Assembly (NCBI GenBank): GCA_030141605.1 | Contig: JAQGDQ010001068.1 | Coordinates: forward strand, 30,001 to 65,612 | Direction: 5' to 3' | DNA from: Tubiluchus corallicola | Lineage: Eukaryota > Priapulida > Priapulimorpha > Priapulimorphida > Tubiluchidae | DNA length: 35,612 nt | Part shown: positions 20,008 through 30,594 of the stretch, one piece after another | Numbering within the stretch: the stretch's first letter is position 1 | Layout: every line of letters begins with the position of its first letter | Notes under the pieces: model-generated | Databases searched by the model: none | The model's input: only the letters and a program-made list of their open reading frames with translations | What the model was told of the DNA's origin: nothing | Position numbers and translations under genes: made by a program

Positions 20008-20660
20008 TTGTAATAGTTTTGTTGAAAATATTGTAACTCATTTTAACCATCTTGTGTAGGTGAAAATTGTTTGCATTGTTCTGTTCTTTTCTGTTGAAGT
20101 ACCAATGTAGCAATGGCCCTTGATTATGAACAGTATAAAATTGTATGACTAGGATTTAGAGCAAAAATTTTAGCTATTAAAAAATTTACAAACAATTTAA
20201 CTTATATAATAGCAATTTAAATTATTGTACCAGTTCTTCCATGCTAGGAAACGATTAATCTTGATCATGGGTTATCGTTCTGGAAGATTTGGTTTTGCTG
20301 GGTAGAGGTTGATGAATTCCATACATTTGTGATAGCATTTAGTGTAGTTTTGAAGTAGTTTTACGGTAGTTTATGGCGATAAAACATCACTTTCGTAGTA
20401 AACCATTAAAAACCATCGTGGTGATAGCTTACATTGGTTTTCTTTCTAGTGAACGTTTATAGAACTTACAGTTTGAATTCTTTTATAATGTTGTTTATGT
20501 GATTTCCAAAAGAATTTGTAAATTAGAGAATAGTCATACTGTACAATACTCATTAAAACTTCCTGATTTTTTTACGATTTTTATAACTTAATAAATTTTT
20601 ATACATTTTTAAACTTTGCTGTAATACAGTTTTATTTGCTTGTAAGATAATGCTTTTAAA
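20008..20660. other. AT-rich spacer, nothing recognised
   Basis: No open frame of note, no repeat and no element ends were identified. Confidence 0.5.
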
Positions 20661-20990
20661 TCATAAGTTTAAAGAAAGACACGATGATTTTTCATATACT
20701 GCTCCATTATCAAGTACAATAAAAAGTATACATTTTAACACAATCAATAATAGTGCAAAAATAATAACGTAATAGTGCAAAAGCGTTTCTGACAAACAAT
20801 AGATTAAAACCTTAATTAACGGTGGTCGACGCCACCTTTTGATGACGTCACAAACGAACATAATTTTCAATAACACACACAACAGCTCGTGCGAGTTACA
20901 CATCTTTGTAATTCAAAATAGCAATGATTTTTGCACACGCGCTAGCTACAGTTATTCCAGCATAGATAACGGAACTGTAGTATAGTCTGT
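20661..20990 (+). mobile_element. MITE family C copy
   Basis: It starts near TTTAAAGAAAGACACGATGA, related to the MITE A terminus. It contains TTTTTCATATACTGCTCC, AAAAAGTATACATTTTAACA and a CRE octamer at 20843-20850. The segment with TTTTTGCACACGCGCTAGC and CAGTTATTCCAG (20927-20961) also occurs inside MITE B at 19171-19217, so the families share parts. Confidence 0.6.
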
Positions 20991-21019
20991 GTCTGGATAC
21001 GTTGATCATGGCCGCCAAG

Positions 21020-21090
21020 CAAATTCTCTCTCTCTCTCCCTCGCCCTCTCGCTCTCTCTCCGACTCTCTCTTTCTGTCTCTCTTCCCTCC

Positions 21091-21125
<35 letters not shown>

Positions 21126-21165
21126 GACCCTCTCTTTCTCTCTCTCCCTCCCCAACTCTCTTTTT
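21020..21165 (+). repeat. (CT)n microsatellite
   Basis: Pyrimidine-rich CT dinucleotides with interruptions. The Ser/Leu- and Arg/Glu-rich open frames are by-products. Confidence 0.9.
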
Positions 21166-21261
21166 TACAACTGATAATGTAATAAATTCATGATTGTTAT
21201 AAAATAAACTAAGTATTGTTAAATTTTGAAACCAAACTCGGTTGAAAGAAAAGTGTAAGGG

Positions 21262-21330
21262 TACAGCCTGCATTTGAACCACGAACTCTTTGTTTAAAAG
21301 TCGACGCTGTGACCACTACATTATTGTTGT
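21262..21330 (-). other. tRNA-like sequence, probable SINE head
   Basis: The minus strand reads TAGTGGTCACAGCG (box A-like), then CTTTTAA in the anticodon-loop position, then GGTTCAAATGC (box B-like), in tRNA order and spacing with a Lys-TTT-like anticodon. The acceptor stem is not preserved, so it is a tRNA-derived element or a decayed tRNA. Confidence 0.45.
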
Positions 21331-21869
21331 CGCGAACGGTGATCATGAGAGATGTATATTTAATCCGTATAATTCATGAGAGATGTATAATGGACGTTTT
21401 CGCGACAAGTCACAAAGAAATGGCATCTATCTTCATGTGTCAAGACATTTTATTTACGTGGACATTTATTTATGTATGTATGATAGATCAGTACCAGTAA
21501 TGTAAGCAATGATAGTTCAAAAAATAAAAGAGAAAATCATTAATCCTATACATAGGAAGATACAGCTTAAACTTAGGCGAAACACAGATAATAATGCCAG
21601 AAAAACTAACAACAGTAAGAACAAAAATTAATAGTTGAAAGAACTGGGTTAGAGTTACATAAATTGACAAGAGATGGCGCCACACACGTGCGTACTAACG
21701 GTTTAAACTTGCAGCATTGTTTACAGTACAGAACATTGTAATACAAAAACACAGTATGTGGTAAAAATATAGTATAACTGTGTAAGTTAAAGTTATTTGC
21801 TATCCTGTTTCTCTTCTCTTTTACATCTTATATATAAAGTTTAGCACAAAGTTTCCAATCTCTTAGGCC

Positions 21870-22075
21870 ATTAATAAAGACAAACATTTCACTTGCTTAC
21901 AGGTGTATTTGCAACAGAAGAAATCATTTTGATAAGCTCTTTTCTCATTTTGACAACTAGGCCATCCTCTTCTTCATTCATTCTGCACATTATACATATA
22001 CTTTGATGGCCTAGTATTTTTCGTTTTTCATATCTGCCTCTCTCAGTATCTAATTTATTCGCACTAACGTATAAA
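21870..22075 (-). pseudogene. Degraded LINE reverse-transcriptase C-terminus
   Basis: A minus-strand frame reads KLDTERGRYEKRKI, then CIMCRMNEEEDGLVV. This resembles the L-x-IE-x-GRY...R.C..C...EDE block found after the RT domain in CR1/L2-type elements. Upstream sequence needs frameshifts to continue. Weak but patterned similarity. Confidence 0.35.
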
Positions 22076-22189
22076 TTAGGAGTGCGTGGTCTCTTGAAAT
22101 TGCCTTTTTAAAACACAATTTATCGTATATATTAATTTCGCTGATATGGGCTTAATATATAATTTCGCTAATATATATATGTATAAGAT

Positions 22190-22640
22190 TCGAGGCTACA
22201 GCTTCGAAGGCGGCACCATTTGCGGCGATCTCTATACATCAAACGAAAGACCTCGATCTAGTGTCGTGCCATTGGGGGTTTATTTTTCGAATCGGGCCCA
22301 CCGGGAGGAACGGGGGGGGGTGAAAAACCTCCAAAAATGGCCATTTTTCGGCCGTTTTTCGCAAAAGTTATACGCCTGAGTTCTGGAGAACGGGAACGGG
22401 CCGAGGGCAGTGCTGGCTATGGGTGGATAGCCCATTCAGCGGTGGGTGTAGTAGGCATATTTAGAATTTACGAGAGGGCCACGGTGTCCCGTAATGGGCA
22501 TTTTCCCGGACCCAACTCGAAATTTTGACCAAACAGCCTGCGGAAAAAACGTTCTAGTGGCGCCTGGTGAGACTCTCGGAAGGAGACATACAGTTCCTTA
22601 AAAAGAAGAGGAACAGGGCTACTGGATGATGTGGGCTATA
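22190..22640. other. GC-rich island of unknown origin
   Basis: Base composition changes sharply. The block includes GGGCCCACCGGGAGGAACGG, a run of G, and the TGGCCATTTTTCGGCCGTTTTTCG stretch at about 22338-22361. Two overlapping open frames cross it without any recognised domain. It looks like an inserted repeat or a fragment with a different history. Confidence 0.4.
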
Positions 22641-22927
22641 TTTTAGGGCACTTCCACCAAGAGCAGTGCCGACGAGTTAATTAGATGTTCTATTTTTGGC
22701 AATTTTCGCTTGGAAAACTGCTGACGCAAAGCCATTGTTGCATAGTACCGACGTCTTCCTGGTGGCCACGCACCATACAGCCATCCAGGACCTCCTTTCC
22801 CGTCTACTACTCGTCAAAGGTACACAAATATACGTTCAATGGATGATTTTTTTATAAGATAATAGGATTATTTTATACAACCGAAAAGTTTGGATTTCTC
22901 TTTTCTTTCTCTCTGTCCCTCAAATAG

Positions 22928-22997
22928 AGGTACGGGCATGCCATGGTGCTTCTATGCGTCTTGACTCAGTGGCTGCTCGTGGCAAAGTTTAGTAGAG
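22928..22997 (+). CDS. Possible signal-peptide exon
   Basis: A polypyrimidine tract and AAATAG acceptor precede 22928. ATG at 22943 opens MVLLCVLTQWLLVAKFSR, which looks like a signal peptide, ending at the donor AGAG|GTCAGT. The next acceptor (TTCAG, 23059) gives a stop seven codons on, so no complete gene could be built. A donor-like CAAAG|GTACAC near 22819 could end an upstream 5' exon. Confidence 0.25.
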
Positions 22998-23084
22998 GTC
23001 AGTTGTAATTTTAATCAAACGAACATACGAAAGTTTTTACCATAATTGTCGCAATTCAGGTTTGATTCATTCACGGTAAACACG

Positions 23085-23387
23085 TGACAATTGAAAACAA
23101 ACTGTGTGAACGACAGTACTTTCTCTACCTGGACTCAGACATGTGTACAGCAGCTAAACACAGTGTTGCTCGAGTGTATGGGCTGTGAAACAAACAGCAC
23201 TACCCTCACGTGCTCTAATTCCTTCTTTGTATGTGTGCGGAAACAGAGCACGTCTATACTATCGAGTGAAATTAGGGGGTGCTGCAGTTCCAAAGCACCT
23301 ATCCACGAGCCGCCACCACGTCTGTATTTGGGATTAGCGTTCCCCTCCCCTCTACAGGACTCCGATGAGTCCTGTATAATTTATTAA
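23085..23387 (+). CDS. Cys-rich open frame of unknown status
   Basis: The frame is open from the TGA at 23085-23087 to TAA at 23385-23387 and has no ATG at its start (its first start-like codon is TTG). The first half is Cys-, Thr- and Asn-rich (NC, QTC, LECMGC, LTC, FVC), with several N-x-S/T sites, like a secreted domain. The second half looks random. It could be an exon linked to the signal-peptide-like sequence just upstream, but phases do not join. Confidence 0.2.
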
Positions 23388-23545
23388 CACCCTCTAGCTA
23401 AAACCACCTCATTACCATCTTAGTCATTTACAATTTAGTAACACCCTTCATCTAGAACTACCTCATTACCATCTTAGTCATTTACAATTTAGTAACACCC
23501 TTCATCTAGAACTACCTCATTACCATCATCGTCATTTAGAACAAC
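23378..23545 (+). repeat. 54-bp tandem repeat, about three copies
   Basis: Units contain TTAGTAACACCCTTCATCTA and CCTCATTACCATCTTAGTCA. AACACCC recurs at 23386, 23440 and 23494, exactly 54 bases apart. Confidence 0.9.
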
Positions 23546-24480
23546 TTCAATATTTTGTTACGGATCATATGGTTTTGTCTAGTGATATTTCATTCAGATT
23601 TCATTTAGAATCTGCAGAAGCACGTACTCGTAAGAAACCCAATCGATGCTCTCAGCCCGGCGCTGGCGAATCATTCGCTTCTATTGGATACGCCGGGCTG
23701 CCCTCAGTTCCTCCATCTCACTGTCGTCCAGTATACCGAGCCATGCTTTCAATTCATATTTTTACATTGTATTATATTGTCAATATATTACATCTGTAAT
23801 GATATGATGTAATTTCATTATCATATTGCTTGTCTCATATACAATCTCGCACATTTTTTTCATAATTATTAGATACGTTAATAATGACGTCATCAATAAG
23901 CTTGTTTTTTTGGCCCACCTGGAAACGGATACATTGGTGTTTGATATTTTTTCACCAGTATAAGTTGGTTATTATTAGACCTATGTTTGCTCAAATTAAC
24001 GAATTAAACAATACATCAGTGGAATATCGAAACCAAAATATCGATACCAACAAAATATTTACAAAGTGCGTGAGAAAAACAAGTTATGAAAAAGTGACTG
24101 ATGGTAATTTGAGTAAACATAGGCCTAATAATAATCAGCTGAATAGTGCATTAATGTCATTTTCATTTATTTAATCACGATTTTTCGAGTCATATTGTCA
24201 CTTTTGCATATGTTGTTTTTTCATTGTGTACGTATTTGAGTTTTTTGAATTTTGTTAATAAACTATTATTATATTTGAACAAAATCAGCGTGTTGCAATA
24301 GTTTCTTCACGACAGGCAACTATATAATATATAATTTATTTATTAAAATGCAAACAAGAGCTGGACCACTACTGAAAAAAGAAAGATCTTAAATCATCAT
24401 TAGCGATAAATAGAGCTCGAGAATACAGTTTCTATACATGGAAAACATCTTATTAATGTCTCATAACTCGCACAATTAGA
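23546..24480. other. AT-rich spacer, no supported gene
   Basis: Two open frames (23569-23799, 23884-24174) have no recognised motif. A CRE octamer lies at 23885-23892. Confidence 0.45.
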
Positions 24481-25040
24481 AAATGAAATGTAGTGTCTCT
24501 AACTAGCACTAGATGGCGAAAGTACCCATGTAGAACCAAATCTGAAAAGGTAAACAAAAAACGGGAAACGGAAAAAACTGTGCAATTTATGAGGGTAGAG
24601 TACAGTAAAAACTATTAAACGTGAAAGTGTCTTTAGGTAGCACTAGATAGCGAAAGTGACCATGTAGAAAAGAGAAACGGAAAAAGTATTAGTAGACTTG
24701 CACAATCAGGAAATGAAATTAATGTAAACTACTAAATATGAAAGTGTCTCTAACTAGCGCTAGATGGCAAAAGTGACAATGTAGAACCAAATCTGAAAAG
24801 GCAAACAAATTAGAAAAGAACTGTGCTGTGTCTACTGTACTTTACTCTCATAAATTGAAATTAATGTAAATTATTAAATATGAAGGTGTCTCTAACTAGC
24901 ACTAGATGGCGAAAGTGACAATTTTGAACCAAATCTGAAAAGGCAAACAAATTGGAAAAAATTGTGCTGTGTCTACTGTACTCTACTCTCATAAATTGAA
25001 ATTAATGAAAACTATTAAAAATAAAAGGGTCTCTAATAAA
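24480..25040 (+). repeat. ~130-bp tandem repeat carrying CTCF-like cores
   Basis: Four diverged copies each contain GTCTCTAACTAGCACTAGAT followed by GGCGAAAGTGAC, then ACCAAATCTGAAAAGGCAAA. Cores lie at 24506-24519, 24640-24653 (mutated to TAGATAGC), 24757-24770 and 24899-24912. Confidence 0.8.
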
Positions 25041-25159
25041 TTAATAATCCAACATTCAAAACCACTTGCATGGCCAGATATCTGAATTCCAAATCCTGGG
25101 ATGTAAAGCGTGCTTGCAAAATGTAAGTGGCGAAAAATGACTACATCGCACATGCCATC

Positions 25160-26005
25160 GGAGGTGCACACCCAGGATAAATACCCGAGGAATCTTGACA
25201 AATGAAATTACCCAACAATAGCTTTCGTGGGGTACACATTGGAGGTGCACACCCAGGATAAATACCCGAGGAATCTTGACAAATGAAATTACCCAACAAT
25301 AGCTTTCATGGAGTACACACGGAGGTGCACACCTAGGATGAATACCCGAGGAATCCTGACAAATGAAATTACCCAACAATAGCTTTCGAGGGGTACACAT
25401 TTGAGGTGCACACCTAGGATAAATACACGAGGAATGTTGACAAATGAAATAGCTTTCATGGGGTACACATCGGAGGTGCACACCTAGGATGAATACCCGA
25501 GGAATCCTGACAAATGAAATTACCCAACAATAGCTTTCGAGGGGTACACATTTGAGGTGCACACCTAGGATAAATACCCGAGGAATCTTGACAAATGAAA
25601 TTACCCAACAATAGCTTTCATGGAGTACACATCGGAGGTGCACACCTAGGATAAATACACGAGGAATGTTGACAAATGAAATAGCTTTTGTGGCGTACAC
25701 ATCGGAGGTGCACACCCAGGATAAATACCCGAGGAATCTTGATAAACGAAATTTCCCTACTGTAGCTTTCATGGGGCACACATCGGAGGTGCACACCCAG
25801 GATAAATACCCGAGGAATCTTGATAAATGAAATTACCCAACAATAGCTTTCGTGGGGTACACACCCAGGATAAATACCCGAGGAATCTTGACAAATGAAA
25901 TTTCCCAACAGTAGCTTTCATGGGGTACACATCGGAGGTGCACACCCAGGATAAATACCCGAGGAATCTTGACAAATGAAATTACCCAACAATAGTTTTC
26001 GTGGG
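25160..26005. repeat. 81-bp satellite array, about 11 units
   Basis: Units contain GGAGGTGCACACCCAGGATA, AATACCCGAGGAATCTTGAC, AAATGAAATTACCCAACAAT and AGCTTTCGTGGGGTACACAT. Full units are 81 bp; shorter ones lack part of the TTACCCAACAATAG segment. Because 81 is 27 codons, minus-strand frames stay open and repeat a 27-residue motif (SRFLGYLSWVCTSD). No start context or splice signals make this a gene. Variants (CCTAGGAT, TTTGAGG, ATACACGAGGAATG) recur in order, indicating a higher-order repeat. Confidence 0.9.
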
Positions 26006-26007
26006 GT

Positions 26008-26085
26008 CTAGTTGCTGACCAAGGTCGGCAATGCACAATTTTGGTGGCTAAGCACACACTATGACCACTCGGCTTTTCATCACTC
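26008..26085 (-). other. Weak tRNA-like sequence
   Basis: The minus strand reads GAAAAGCCGAGTGGTCATAGTG, a good box A of Ser/Leu tRNA style, followed by a poor box B region. It directly abuts the satellite array. Possibly a decayed SINE head. Confidence 0.25.
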
Positions 26086-26230
26086 GCCTACATAATGTTG
26101 GACTTTCCTACATATTAATACGCCGTACAGAGTAACCTGGTACTTTTCTGTTGCTAGATTAGCAGCCACATTTCTCTTCGAGTATTTACTGTAGTAAAAT
26201 AGCATTTGACTATTTCGCTTTCATTTTCTA

Positions 26231-26410
26231 AAGGAAAACAGGACGATTTTTCATATCCAACCCCATTCTGAAGTATATTAAAGACTATGCATTTTAATAC
26301 CTGTAATAATGCCAAAGTGTTTTGTGATAATTAATTGAGAAGTTAAAATTTTAATTAATGGTGGGCGAGCCAATCTAATGATGGCACAACGAGTGGACAT
26401 AATTTTTTCA
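26231..26410 (+). mobile_element. MITE family C copy upstream of the BTB gene
   Basis: AAAGGAAAACAGGACGATTT, then TTCATATCCAACCCCATTCT, TTTTAATTAATGGTGGGCGA and GACATAATTTTTTCAGG run in the same order as the copy at 20665-20870. Confidence 0.6.
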
Positions 26411-26791
26411 GGGAAATAAAAAATTGAAGTACTAAAAAAATTCTGATTAGCATTGGAAAGATACTTGAACTTACTCTAATTCCAAATAAAGTTGGGACAA
26501 GATGCTTAAATTACACATGATATTGGACAAAGTGAAGAGATGTTTTCCTTAGTCTGTGCCGTTAGTTTATGAACCAAGTTAACAAAGAGTGTACAGTTAG
26601 TTGTTTGTACAAGGCGAGGCAGCGTTGACAAGATAAAATTATGACTGTATGTTTACCTTTAATGATTGTAGAACATAAAACTGATAAAAACAACAAATTT
26701 TAAAATACTTCATCTCGTCTGTAGTTACACCAGCCATTTATACAAGTTCTCGATCAGCAGAGTAGGTCAGAAAATTTCATTAGCAAAAGAA

Positions 26792-28075
26792 ATGGCAACT
26801 TTATTATTAGACGAGCCACAAACTCCAGCTGAAAGGGTTGATGCGATGGACAACTGGGACCAGAGATACGATTATGTTTTTGGTAACGAAGATTTCCAGG
26901 AATTATGTGATGTAACTTTTTCAGTTGGTGAAACCATCATCAACGCTAGTCGGTACGTACTTGCACTCAGAAGTGACGTTTTTAAGAGGATGCTGTTTGG
27001 GCCGCTGTGTCATAAACCTGGTGATGTCATACCAATAACCGATGTTAAATCTGAAGTGTTCCTGCTGCTTTTGAGGTTTATTTATACTAACAAAGCTGAA
27101 TTAACTGGTGATAATGTTCTTTCCGTACTTTACTTAGCTAAAAAATACAACATTCGTAAACTTGAAAAATTGGTTGCTGATTTCCTTAAATCTGAAATCA
27201 CAACTGACAATGTCTGTACCATTCTGACAGCTGCGTGTTTCTATGAAAGGCGCGATGTAGAGATGAAATGTTTGGAGGTCATTAGTGTCAAAACAGAAAG
27301 AGTTATAAAGTCCGACAGTTTTATTTCCTTAAGCTACGACAGCTTATTCAGGATTGTCAAACTTGATGAACTGACAATTAGTGAAGAGGGGAAATTATTT
27401 GATGCAGTTTTAAGATGGGCTGGTGCTGAGTGCAAGCGACAGAACCTAAAGCAAAATGTGTTCAACAAGAGAACAGTCTTGTGGGACATTTTGTTTCAAA
27501 TCAGATTTCCCACAATGGATCCAGAATTATTCATCAAAGGACCGGTAGCAACTGGAATATTAAATGACAAGGAGAAAGAAAATGTTCTAATCAATCATCA
27601 TCAAAAAGTGGCATCAGAATCAATATTTCCAAAAACGCAGAGAAACTATGTAACAGTCGTGTCAGTCATGTATGCTGAACCTGTTGAGAAAATTGATAAT
27701 TTAAAACCAGGAGGAGGTGGACTCCAATGTATAGAAAAGTTTGAAACCACTGGAAAAACTGATAAACTTGCCATTGCTCTTTTCAGATGTAACAAAACAA
27801 GCTGCTCCAAGAACCGTGGTAAAGGCTGTTGCTTGAATTTACTAGTTGATCCCACTTGGTCTGCTACTTTACGTAGCATGTGTAAGAACAGTTACATTGA
27901 AGTGATTAACAATAATCCACAAAGGTCACTCAAAACTATCCTAAATGAAGATACAAAGGAACGGCATTGGAGAGCAATTAATATTGCACGGTTTAGAACT
28001 GTCATGAACCCTGCTTCCGGGTTTATTCAAGATGGAAAAATTCGCATAAAAGTTGTGACGCTGCTTAGAAAATGA
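26792..28075 (+). CDS. BTB-BACK protein with MATH-like C-terminus, single exon
   Basis: ATG at 26792 (AGAAATGG, favourable context) opens an uninterrupted 427-codon frame. Residues about 34-134 form a BTB/POZ domain (CDVTFSV, VLALRSDVFKRML, LLLLRFIYT, LAKKYNIRKLEKL). About 139-245 form a BACK domain ending DILFQIRFPTMDPELF, then KGPVATGIL, as in BTBD1/2/3/6 proteins. The usual C-terminal PHR domain is not seen. Residues about 285-427 end with HW...F...NPASGFIQDGKIRIKV, resembling the last strands of a MATH/TRAF domain, and include a Cys-rich insert (CNKTSCSKNRGKGCC). The canonical His of the BTB 'AHK' position is replaced (NASRYVL). BTB-BACK proteins commonly serve as Cullin-3 ligase adaptors; that role is inferred. 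Two broken copies follow downstream. AATAAA at 28140-28145 lies 65 bases after the stop. Confidence 0.88.
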   Translation: MATLLLDEPQTPAERVDAMDNWDQRYDYVFGNEDFQELCDVTFSVGETIINASRYVLALRSDVFKRMLFGPLCHKPGDVIPITDVKSEVFLLLLRFIYTNKAELTGDNVLSVLYLAKKYNIRKLEKLVADFLKSEITTDNVCTILTAACFYERRDVEMKCLEVISVKTERVIKSDSFISLSYDSLFRIVKLDELTISEEGKLFDAVLRWAGAECKRQNLKQNVFNKRTVLWDILFQIRFPTMDPELFIKGPVATGILNDKEKENVLINHHQKVASESIFPKTQRNYVTVVSVMYAEPVEKIDNLKPGGGGLQCIEKFETTGKTDKLAIALFRCNKTSCSKNRGKGCCLNLLVDPTWSATLRSMCKNSYIEVINNNPQRSLKTILNEDTKERHWRAINIARFRTVMNPASGFIQDGKIRIKVVTLLRK

Positions 28076-28139
28076 ATTGAAAGGAAAATCATTTCTTGAA
28101 ACTGATGCTTTCACGATTACGATTGATTGTTTATAGACC

Positions 28140-28145
28140 AATAAA
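28140..28145 (+). terminator. Polyadenylation signal AATAAA
   Basis: The first canonical hexamer after the BTB gene stop codon, at a suitable distance for a short 3' UTR. Confidence 0.6.
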
Positions 28146-28424
28146 TTTTTACACCCCGTACGTTGCCGCCCATTTTGAAGAAGTGAGTTGATTTGTCATG
28201 ATTGATTATGATCAGCATAACAATGTCACCTGCAAGCTGTACTGCATGATTTGGTCAACGTTTTGACATTGGCATAAACATTAGAAGGTTTTGACGCTAT
28301 ACAATGTCATTTATTGACTAGAGTCCTCCCTGCTTGTAGTAACAATAAGACGGCAACGGAAACAAAACTCAGTGTTGAAGCTCATCATCATCTTATTCTC
28401 ATCGTGTTTGAGTAACGATCATGT

Positions 28425-29264
28425 ATTGAGGATTGTCAAACTTGACGAACTGACAATTAGACTTGACGAAACTATTTGATGCAGTTTTAAGATGGGCTGA
28501 TGCTGAATGTAAGAGAAAGAAACTAGAGCAAAATATGCTCAACAAGAGAACAGTCTTGGGTGACATTTTATTTCAAATCAGATTTTCTACAATGGACCCA
28601 CAGTTACTCATCAAAGAACCGGTAGCAACTGGAATATTAACTGACAAGGAGCAACTGAATGTTTTAATCAAAAAGAGGCATCAGAATCAACATTTCCAAA
28701 AACGCAGAGAAACTACGTAGAAGTCTTGTCAGTCATCTGTGCTACAAATTTTGATCAGTTCAATCTTCTGTTTTTGAAAAACCAATGAATGCTTTGATCA
28801 ATCTTATTTAAGAGACTTCAAAATCGATATTTCCTAAAAAGAAAAAAAACTGCATTGAAATCGTATTTGTCATATGTAACTGAACCTGTTGAAATGATTA
28901 ATAATTTTATAAATAAGATATCAGAAAATTTGCAGTCATTGGTTAGCGTAAAGAGCTCGACACTAATGTTTTCAGGTGTAATGAACTATGCTCCAATACT
29001 GGATATAACTATTGTGTAAACTGCTGCTTGAAATTACAAGTTTCACTTTTCGCTTTTGCTTCTACTTCTGACAGCATATGTAAGAACAGTTGGATTGAAG
29101 TGACTAACAATGATCCAAGAAAGTCACTCAGAACATTTTAAAATGAAGACAAGTTCAGAAGAAGTGGAAAGTTTTGGTGGTATCAGAATAATATTGCAGA
29201 GCTTCTGGGTTTATTAGTGATGGAAAAATTCGCATAAAAGTTGTGCTGTTGTATAGAAAATGAA
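28425..29264 (+). pseudogene. Decayed tandem copy 2 of the BTB-BACK gene
   Basis: Starts mid-gene at the equivalent of FRIVKLDELTI. It keeps a 5' open segment (KLFDAVLRWADAECKRKKL, then GDILFQIRFSTMDP and ATGIL), then continues through frameshifts and stops over the MATH-like part. It ends at the homologous stop (GTTGTATAGAAAATGA at 29249-29264) and matching 3' flank. The BTB domain is absent. Nucleotide similarity to copy 1 is high in the BACK part, so the duplication is fairly recent. Confidence 0.85.
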
Positions 29265-30590
29265 TTAAAAAGAAAATCATCTTCTGGAACTGTGTTCATC
29301 AGTGCGACTGATGTCTTATATGGATTGGTACTGTCTGGTGTACCCTAAATATACAAAAGTATAAAGAAACTCGTTGGCATTGTGCTGTGGAAGACTGATT
29401 ATGTACCAGTGACAGTGCCACCCCCAAACCCCCTCCCCCATGTCAGCCGCATGCAGAACGGCTGTTAAATTCGGCTCCAGTTTCAATCATTCGTTGTCTG
29501 GTATATGGGAACTGATCTTTGGTACTTACAAATCACCTCTACAGAAGTTTGCAGAGAGCGTTGCCATTGGTGCTGTTAAAAGATGCCTATTGTAAGCTGC
29601 AGCTTTTTGCGTGTAAACCAACTATCAGTGTGATACCCTAATTTTAACATGACCTGCTGATTTACCCGATTGTTCTAGCAAGATGTTTCATTTTAACTGA
29701 CTAGCAGCCGGATTACTTATGTGTGCATGAGAATTATCTTAACTTAATATACGGAATATACAGTAGCTTAATCAGAATGAAGTAATGAATATAAATTACA
29801 TCGTATTTGTTAAGCATTGTAGAAAGTGTACTGTAATTTCTGTTATTTGTTTACAAACGAATAAATGTAAATAAATCGAATGAATGAATAAACAAATAAA
29901 AACTTAGAGATTATTTCTAGAAGGCTCTCTTAAATTCACAAGGAAAAGAGTGCCGCTTGCACTTTTGCTAATCAAACAGAATTATTCAGTATCATCACTT
30001 ACTGCTGCACATTCAATAATCACATTGTCACTCTGCTCTGTTGTTACTCTTCACCGCCGCCATTTTTGCGTGACTGACTGTGACCAATCAGTGAGACATG
30101 AAAGTTGCTGCTTAACGTGCATTTGAAACAATGTATCTAGGTACAGTTAAACCAGCAGAATCTCAGCAGTTTTTCTCATTTATATAGTACTGTGCTTTCA
30201 GGCTTAACTGTTTCGAGTGTTGCAGAAAAAAATGTGCGGAAGTTTAGGCAACAATGCCATTAAAGGCAAGTGCTTCGCAAAGTTGAATTTCACAACTTGA
30301 TACTTCAATACGTTAGCTGTTGGCTGCGAAAGTTAGAAGCGCAGGGATTTAGCATTTTTTACGTCTTGACTGGAACAATCACGGCTAAACTTCAATTGCA
30401 AAAGCAACCACATTGATGTATTTAAAGCACTCAATACGTAGCACCGTGGTCTTAGCCGCAGAAAATAAAGTACTAATAAAGGTTTGTTGTCAAGGAAAAT
30501 GGAACTTAATCCTACGAACTACAGCATCTGAAATTTCCAGAAAAGTGTGAAATGGCCACACAGAGGCGTTTCCCTTTGATATAATGGTAA
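29265..30590. other. Intergenic; promoter-like cluster near 30.05 kb
   Basis: No gene seen. At about 30050-30095, CGCCGCCATTTTTG (YY1-like) and GACCAATCAGTGA (CCAAT box) lie about 30 bases apart, a common animal promoter pairing. A donor-like CTAG|GTACAG follows near 30139. No coding frame attaches to it. Confidence 0.3.
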
Positions 30591-30594
30591 AAAA

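Noticed and set aside
25056-26057. Repeat protein of 246 residues
   Set aside because: Explained by the 81-bp satellite period. Shifted frames are equally open, and indels between units change frame.
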